A stretch of 46,633 nt of DNA from Nocardiopsis alba DSM 43377 (lineage in GTDB: Bacteria; Actinomycetota; Actinomycetes; Streptosporangiales; Streptosporangiaceae). How positions within the stretch are numbered: position 1 is the first letter of the stretch; every line of letters starts with the position of its first letter. Location: NCBI RefSeq assembly GCF_000341225.1, contig NZ_ANAC01000004.1, positions 1-46,633 of the forward strand, read 5' to 3'. Made by a program: the position numbers and the translations under genes. This document shows positions 42,784 to 46,633 of this stretch, piece after piece. The notes below the pieces were generated by a model. It made no database searches, was not told the origin of the DNA, and saw only the letters and a list, made by a program, of their open reading frames with translations.

Positions 42784-43107
42784 GTCCGCTGTTACTCCTT
42801 CGGGGGATCGTGCGGGGGAACTGTCGGGGGCACCGCCGGGGTGAACGGGGGCGGAGCCTGTTCACCCTAGGCGTGGTCGGGTGTTGAGGCACGGACCAGG
42901 GGGTTACGATTTGCAGAATCTCCCGGCGTTCGAAGGACGACCGCCCCGCACGGGTCGTCCGAGGTCACCGTCCGCCGCGGCCGGTCGCCCCGGGTGACCG
43001 GACCGGGGCGCGATCCCGTACCGATCGTCGGGAGCCCGTGGCCGTCGCACCGGCGCGCCTCTACCATGGTGGGGACCGTCGGCTCGCTCATCCCTCGGAG
43101 GACGTCC
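42784..43107. other. Divergent intergenic region upstream of the 5'-nucleotidase
   Basis: 324 bp with no convincing protein. It contains an inverted pair of GTTCACC sites (42839-42867), a hairpin (42935-42942 with 42953-42960, perfect 8-bp arms) and a GGAGGA ribosome site for the rightward gene. Confidence 0.5.
42839..42867 (-). promoter_or_regulatory. Inverted pair of GTTCACCC sites, possible phosphate-control site
   Basis: GGGTGAAC (42839-42846) and GTTCACCC (42860-42867) form an inverted repeat 56-84 bases upstream of the nucleotidase start. GTTCACC is the core of PhoP boxes in Streptomyces, where extracellular nucleotidases are phosphate-controlled, but the direct-repeat arrangement is not obvious here. 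Confidence 0.35.
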
Positions 43108-43659
43108 GTGTTTTCCTCTGGCCAGGACCCGTACGACCCGAATCGGGGCGGGGTCCCCTCGCCGCGCGGGATGTCGGACTTCAACGCACGCTTCGAGGCC
43201 ATGGGCCCCGACGCCCCCATGCCCGCGAAGGTCGTGACGACCCGCATGCTGATGTACATCGGCGGCGCGTGCGGTGTCCTGCTCTCCCTCATCTTCCTGC
43301 TGCCCCTGGCGTTCCCGACCGACATGATGGCCCAGGCCCTGGACGAGCAGACCGCCCTCATGGCCGAGGAGGGGGTGGAGATGGTCATGGACGTCGAGAC
43401 GATGCGCGCCCTGATGGCCGTCTACGCGCTCGTCACCGGCCTGTACGGCGTGGCCTCCCTCATGCTGGGTCGGCGGCTGGCCCGCCGGACCGTCGGCGCT
43501 TACTGGGGCGTCGTGGTGTTCCAGGGGCTGGCCGGCCTGTTCCTGCTGTGGAACGTCCTCGGCGGCGGGCTCCTCATGCTCGTCCCGCTGGGCTTCACCT
43601 GCTGGATGCTGGCCAACATGTTCTCCAAGGAGGGGCGCGCCCACTACGGGCTCCTCTGA
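43108..43659 (+). CDS. Hypothetical small membrane protein
   Basis: A 183-aa protein with about four hydrophobic helices, two on each side of a hydrophilic loop rich in Glu and Met (residues 80-105). The N-terminal 45 residues are polar with Gly, Pro and Asn. GTG 43108 is chosen because GGAGGA lies seven bases upstream; an in-frame upstream GTG/ATG region has no such site. I do not recognise the family. Confidence 0.72.
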   Translation: MFSSGQDPYDPNRGGVPSPRGMSDFNARFEAMGPDAPMPAKVVTTRMLMYIGGACGVLLSLIFLLPLAFPTDMMAQALDEQTALMAEEGVEMVMDVETMRALMAVYALVTGLYGVASLMLGRRLARRTVGAYWGVVVFQGLAGLFLLWNVLGGGLLMLVPLGFTCWMLANMFSKEGRAHYGLL

Positions 43660-43728
43660 CGTCGTCCCGATCGTCGTCGACCTCTGGCACTCTCGGAGGA
43701 GACGACGATCGTCGGCGAGGGAGGACGG

Positions 43729-44211
43729 ATGACACCGGAACGGTTCATCGACGTGGCCCTGTGGTTCCCCGAGACGGAGGAGAGCGAACCCTTCGGCCCC
43801 GGGCCCCTGGTCTACAAGATCGCCCGGCAGAGGATGTTCGCGCTGCTCATGCCGGGTGACGAGGACCGGCCGGCCGTGGTCAACCTCAAGTGCGACCCGG
43901 AGACGGCGCTGGAACTACGGGCCCTCTTCCCGGCCGTCACCCCCGGGTGGCACATGAACAAGCGGCACTGGAACTCCGTGCGGCTGGACGGGACCGTCCC
44001 CGACGACGAGTTCGTGGAGATGGTCGACCACTCCTACCGGAGCGTCGCCCGAGGCCTGCGTCGCGCCGACCGCGACCGGGTGCTCGGGGCCCTGGGAGAC
44101 CGACTTCCGACGGACGACGCCGACGACCGAGAAAGGACGGCGACGCGCGGTGCCCACCCCATCCGAGACCTCTCCTCCCTTCAAACAGGCCGTGGTCCAG
44201 GGCGTCCTTGA
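43729..44211 (+). CDS. MmcQ/YjbR family protein
   Basis: A 160-aa protein of the YjbR/MmcQ family (CyaY-like fold, DNA-binding suggested by structure). Family features: an N-terminal helix followed by FPETEESEPFGPGPLVYKI, the KCDPETALELR strand-turn, and the PGWHMNKRHWNSVRLDG core. Good ribosome site (GAGGGAGGA). The last 60 bases overlap the start of recD2, so the two genes are probably one transcript. The C-terminal tail after residue 130 is polar. Confidence 0.9.
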   Translation: MTPERFIDVALWFPETEESEPFGPGPLVYKIARQRMFALLMPGDEDRPAVVNLKCDPETALELRALFPAVTPGWHMNKRHWNSVRLDGTVPDDEFVEMVDHSYRSVARGLRRADRDRVLGALGDRLPTDDADDRERTATRGAHPIRDLSSLQTGRGPGRP

Positions 44212-46405
44212 ACGCATCACCTACGCCAACGAGGAGACCGGGTACACCGTCGCCAAGGTCGACACCGGTCGGGGCTCCGACGACCTGCTCACCGTCGTCG
44301 GCTCACTCCTCGGGGTCCAGCCCGGCGAGGCACTGAGGTTGCGCGGCCGTTGGGGCTCCCACCCCCGGTACGGCCGCCAGTTCCAGGTCGACGACTACAC
44401 CACCGTGCTGCCCGCCACGGTGCAGGGCATCCGCCGCTATCTCGGATCCGGCCTGATCAAGGGCATCGGACCCAAGATGGCCGAACGGATCGTCGGCCAC
44501 TTCGGAACCGACGCCCTGGACGTCATCGAGGAGGATCCCGCCCGGCTGATCGAGGTTCCGGGGTTGGGCCCCAAGCGCACCCGGCTCATCGCCGACGCGT
44601 GGGAGGAACAGAAGGCCATCAAGGAGGTCATGCTCTTCCTCCAAGGGGTCCAGGTCACCACCTCGCTGGCCGTGCGCATCTACAAGCAGTACGGCGACGC
44701 CTCGATCGAGGTCGTCCAGAAGGAGCCCTACCGGCTCGCCGACGACGTGTGGGGGATCGGCTTCAAGACCGCCGACACCATCGCCCAGGCGGTGGGCATC
44801 CCGCACGACAGTCCCGAGCGGGTCATGGCCGGGATCCGGTTCACCCTGTCCGAGTCGAGCAACGAGGGGCACTGCTTCCTGCCCGAGGAGCGGCTGATCT
44901 CCGCCGCCGTGAAGATCCTCCAGGTGGAGGCGGGGTTGGTGATCGAGTGCGTGGCCCGCCTCGTCGCCGACGAGGGGGTGGCCCGGGAGAACGTCCCCGG
45001 CCCCGAGGGGGAGCCGGTCCGGGCCGTCTACCTGCTGCCCTTCCATCGTGCCGAGATGGGTCTGGCCACCGGGCTGCGCACCCTGCTGGACACACCCGAG
45101 GAGCGCATGCCCGCCTTCGCCGACGTCGACTGGCCGGTGGCGCTGGACTGGCTCGACCGCCGCGCCGGTACCTCCCTCGCCGAGGCCCAGAAGGAGGCGG
45201 TCCGGGAGGCCCTGTCCCGGAAGGTGTGCGTGCTCACCGGCGGACCCGGCTGCGGCAAGTCCTTCACCGTCTCCTCCATCGTCACCATGGCGCGGGCCAA
45301 GGGCGCCGAGGTCATCCTGGCCGCGCCCACCGGTCGCGCCGCCAAGCGCCTCACCGAACTCACCGGACACGAGGCCTCCACCGTGCACCGGCTCCTGGAG
45401 TTGCGCCCGGGCGGTGAGGCCGCTCACGACCGGGACAACCCCCTCGACTGCGACCTGCTGGTGGTCGACGAGGCCTCCATGCTCGACCTCATCCTGGCGA
45501 ACAAGCTGGTCAAGGCGGTCCCGCCGGGAGCCCACCTGTTGCTGGTGGGGGACGTCGACCAGCTCCCCTCGGTCGGCGCCGGGCAGGTCCTCCGCGACCT
45601 TCTGGAGGAGGGGTCGCCGATCCCCAGCGTGCGGTTGACCCACGTCTTCCGGCAGGCCCAACAGTCCGGGGTGGTCACCAACGCGCACCGGATCAACCAG
45701 GGGGAGCCTCCCCACCTGCGGGGGATGGCCGACTTCTTCCTCTTCCCCTGTGAGGAGACGGAGGAGGCCGCGGAGATGACCGTCGACGTGGTCGCCCGCC
45801 GCATCCCCCGACGCTTCGGGCTCGACCCGCTCCGCGACGTCCAGGTGCTCACCCCGATGAAGGGCGGCCCCGCCGGTTCGGCCAACCTCAACTCCGCGCT
45901 CCAGGCCGCGCTCACCCCGCCGGGCGAACGTGTCTCCGAACGTCGGTTCGGCGGCCGGATCTTCCGGGTGGGCGACAAGGTCACCCAGATCCGTAACAAC
46001 TACGAGAAGGGCCGCAACGGTGTCTTCAACGGCACCCTCGGGGTGGTCACCGGCCTCGATCCCGTCGCCCAGGAGGTGACGGTGCGCACCGACGAGGACG
46101 AGGAGATCGCCTACGACTTCGCCGAACTCGACGAGCTGGCCCACGCCTACTCCATCACCGTGCACCGTTCCCAGGGCAGCGAGTATCCGGCGGTCGTGAT
46201 CCCCGTGACCACCAGCGCCTGGATGATGTTGCAGCGCAACCTGCTCTACACCGCCGTCACCCGGGCCAAGAGGCTGGTCGTGCTGGTGGGATCCCGTCGT
46301 GCCCTGGCGCAGGCGGTGCGCAACGTCTCCTCGGGGCGTCGTCACACCGCGCTCGGCCATCGACTGCGTCTCTCCGGTTACTCGAGCGCCGATTCCCTCA
46401 ACTGA
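44150..46405 (+). CDS. recD2: RecD2-type ATP-dependent 5'-3' DNA helicase
   Basis: Superfamily 1B helicase of 751 aa, of the RecBC-independent RecD2 (YrrC) group that acts in DNA repair and replication stress. The N-terminal OB-like region (RITYANEETGYTVAKV) is followed by helix-hairpin-helix pairs (GLIKGIGPKMAERIV, EVPGLGPKRTRLI) at about 100-150. The motor has Walker A GGPGCGKS (364-371), Walker B VVDEASMLD, the GDVDQLPSVGAG motif III, FRQAQQS motif and the C-terminal UvrD-like YSITVHRSQGSEYP with TAVTRAK. GTG 44150, with GAAAGGA upstream, overlaps the previous gene by 62 bases. Confidence 0.96.
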   Translation: MPTPSETSPPFKQAVVQGVLERITYANEETGYTVAKVDTGRGSDDLLTVVGSLLGVQPGEALRLRGRWGSHPRYGRQFQVDDYTTVLPATVQGIRRYLGSGLIKGIGPKMAERIVGHFGTDALDVIEEDPARLIEVPGLGPKRTRLIADAWEEQKAIKEVMLFLQGVQVTTSLAVRIYKQYGDASIEVVQKEPYRLADDVWGIGFKTADTIAQAVGIPHDSPERVMAGIRFTLSESSNEGHCFLPEERLISAAVKILQVEAGLVIECVARLVADEGVARENVPGPEGEPVRAVYLLPFHRAEMGLATGLRTLLDTPEERMPAFADVDWPVALDWLDRRAGTSLAEAQKEAVREALSRKVCVLTGGPGCGKSFTVSSIVTMARAKGAEVILAAPTGRAAKRLTELTGHEASTVHRLLELRPGGEAAHDRDNPLDCDLLVVDEASMLDLILANKLVKAVPPGAHLLLVGDVDQLPSVGAGQVLRDLLEEGSPIPSVRLTHVFRQAQQSGVVTNAHRINQGEPPHLRGMADFFLFPCEETEEAAEMTVDVVARRIPRRFGLDPLRDVQVLTPMKGGPAGSANLNSALQAALTPPGERVSERRFGGRIFRVGDKVTQIRNNYEKGRNGVFNGTLGVVTGLDPVAQEVTVRTDEDEEIAYDFAELDELAHAYSITVHRSQGSEYPAVVIPVTTSAWMMLQRNLLYTAVTRAKRLVVLVGSRRALAQAVRNVSSGRRHTALGHRLRLSGYSSADSLN

Positions 46406-46603
46406 GCGCCCATTGCGTGGGGAAAAGACCGTTTTCGTCCCTGAATAAGTTCGAAAACCTTCCCCGAACCACCCCCATGGGCTCATCCGGATGCATAGGC
46501 TCTCGAACAGTCACTCGTTCACCGGCGAGAAGCTTCCCGCGAGTGCTATCGAGGCCAACATGAGAAACGGCGCCCTTTCCTCCCCCCGGAGAGCGCCGAC
46601 CCC

Positions 46604-46633
46604 CGGGCGCCGGCCGCAGAAGGCCGGCGCCCG
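46604..46633. terminator. Strong hairpin at the window end
   Basis: Perfect 12-bp arms (46604-46615 and 46622-46633) with a 6-base loop run exactly to the last base of the window. It may terminate the recD2 transcript or a gene beyond the edge. The 198 bases between the recD2 stop and the hairpin show no convincing gene. Confidence 0.7.

Noticed and set aside
44303..46486. 727-codon open frame opposite recD2
   Set aside because: RecD2 motifs prove the plus strand; the antisense frame is an effect of codon bias.
46517..46523. Single GTTCACC as a PhoP site near the right edge
   Set aside because: Only one heptamer is present with no second copy at an 11- or 22-base spacing.
46560..46633. Possible gene start ATGAGAAACGG near the right edge
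   Set aside because: The frame immediately reads through the strong terminal hairpin and gives a Pro/Arg-rich product; ribosome site is weak.
1..46633. Mobile element, prophage or CRISPR array
   Set aside because: I saw no transposase, integrase, phage gene, attachment repeat or regularly spaced repeat array; the only regular tandem repeat is the two-copy 40-mer at 37976.

Overview
The window is chromosomal DNA from a high-G+C Gram-positive actinomycete, most like Nocardiopsis or a relative in Nocardiopsidaceae. This rests on very high G+C, many GTG starts, a DUF397 gene, an LCP ligase with a LytR_C tail, an actinobacterial-type Mrp and a DUF4429/SHOCT protein. The genus is an inference. I see no rRNA, tRNA, CRISPR, prophage or insertion sequence.

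Layout. 1-11200 is housekeeping and accessory DNA: an HtrA-like membrane protease, Mrp, a CPBP protease, GtrA, the purK-purE pair, a TetR/MFS efflux pair with a clear double operator, a family-unknown protein, a double VOC protein, an orphan DUF397 gene and a secreted protein with a tuberculosis-necrotizing-toxin (TNT) domain. 11264-37941 is a large cell-envelope polymer locus on both strands: UDP-glucose dehydrogenase, an LCP ligase, glycosyltransferases, an IspD/TarI-type cytidylyltransferase coupled to a GDPD phosphodiesterase, a TagGH-type polymer exporter, a lipid- or polymer-headgroup cassette, and a UDP-ManNAcA module (WecB, WecC). 38351-46405 holds a two-component system, a secreted 5'-nucleotidase, a small membrane protein, a YjbR/MmcQ protein and the RecD2 helicase.

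How the genes fit together. UDP-GlcA (Ugd) and UDP-ManNAcA (WecB/WecC) would feed phosphate-free acidic glycans. The TarI-like enzyme, the second cytidylyltransferase and the CDP-alcohol phosphotransferase would feed phosphate-containing polymers. TagGH would export a product and the LCP protein would attach it to peptidoglycan. The core cassette 21495-26886 is the most unusual part: a degenerate CDP-alcohol-transferase-like membrane protein, a second membrane protein, a LicC/IPCT-type cytidylyltransferase, a dehydrogenase with all the hallmarks of sn-glycerol-1-phosphate dehydrogenase, an active-looking CDP-alcohol phosphotransferase with His at the usual fourth Asp, a GT2 enzyme and a CTG-initiated small membrane protein. 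The simplest reading is a route DHAP -> glycerol-1-phosphate -> CDP-1-glycerol -> phosphoglycerol-modified lipid or wall glycan, with the stereochemistry normally called archaeal.

Other signals: two GTTCACC heptamers exactly 22 bp apart (PhoP-box-like spacing) in front of one glycosyltransferase operon, a 420-bp low-G+C patch across the junction of two polymer genes, a structured repeat region at 37942-38350, and several near-perfect hairpin terminators between convergent genes.
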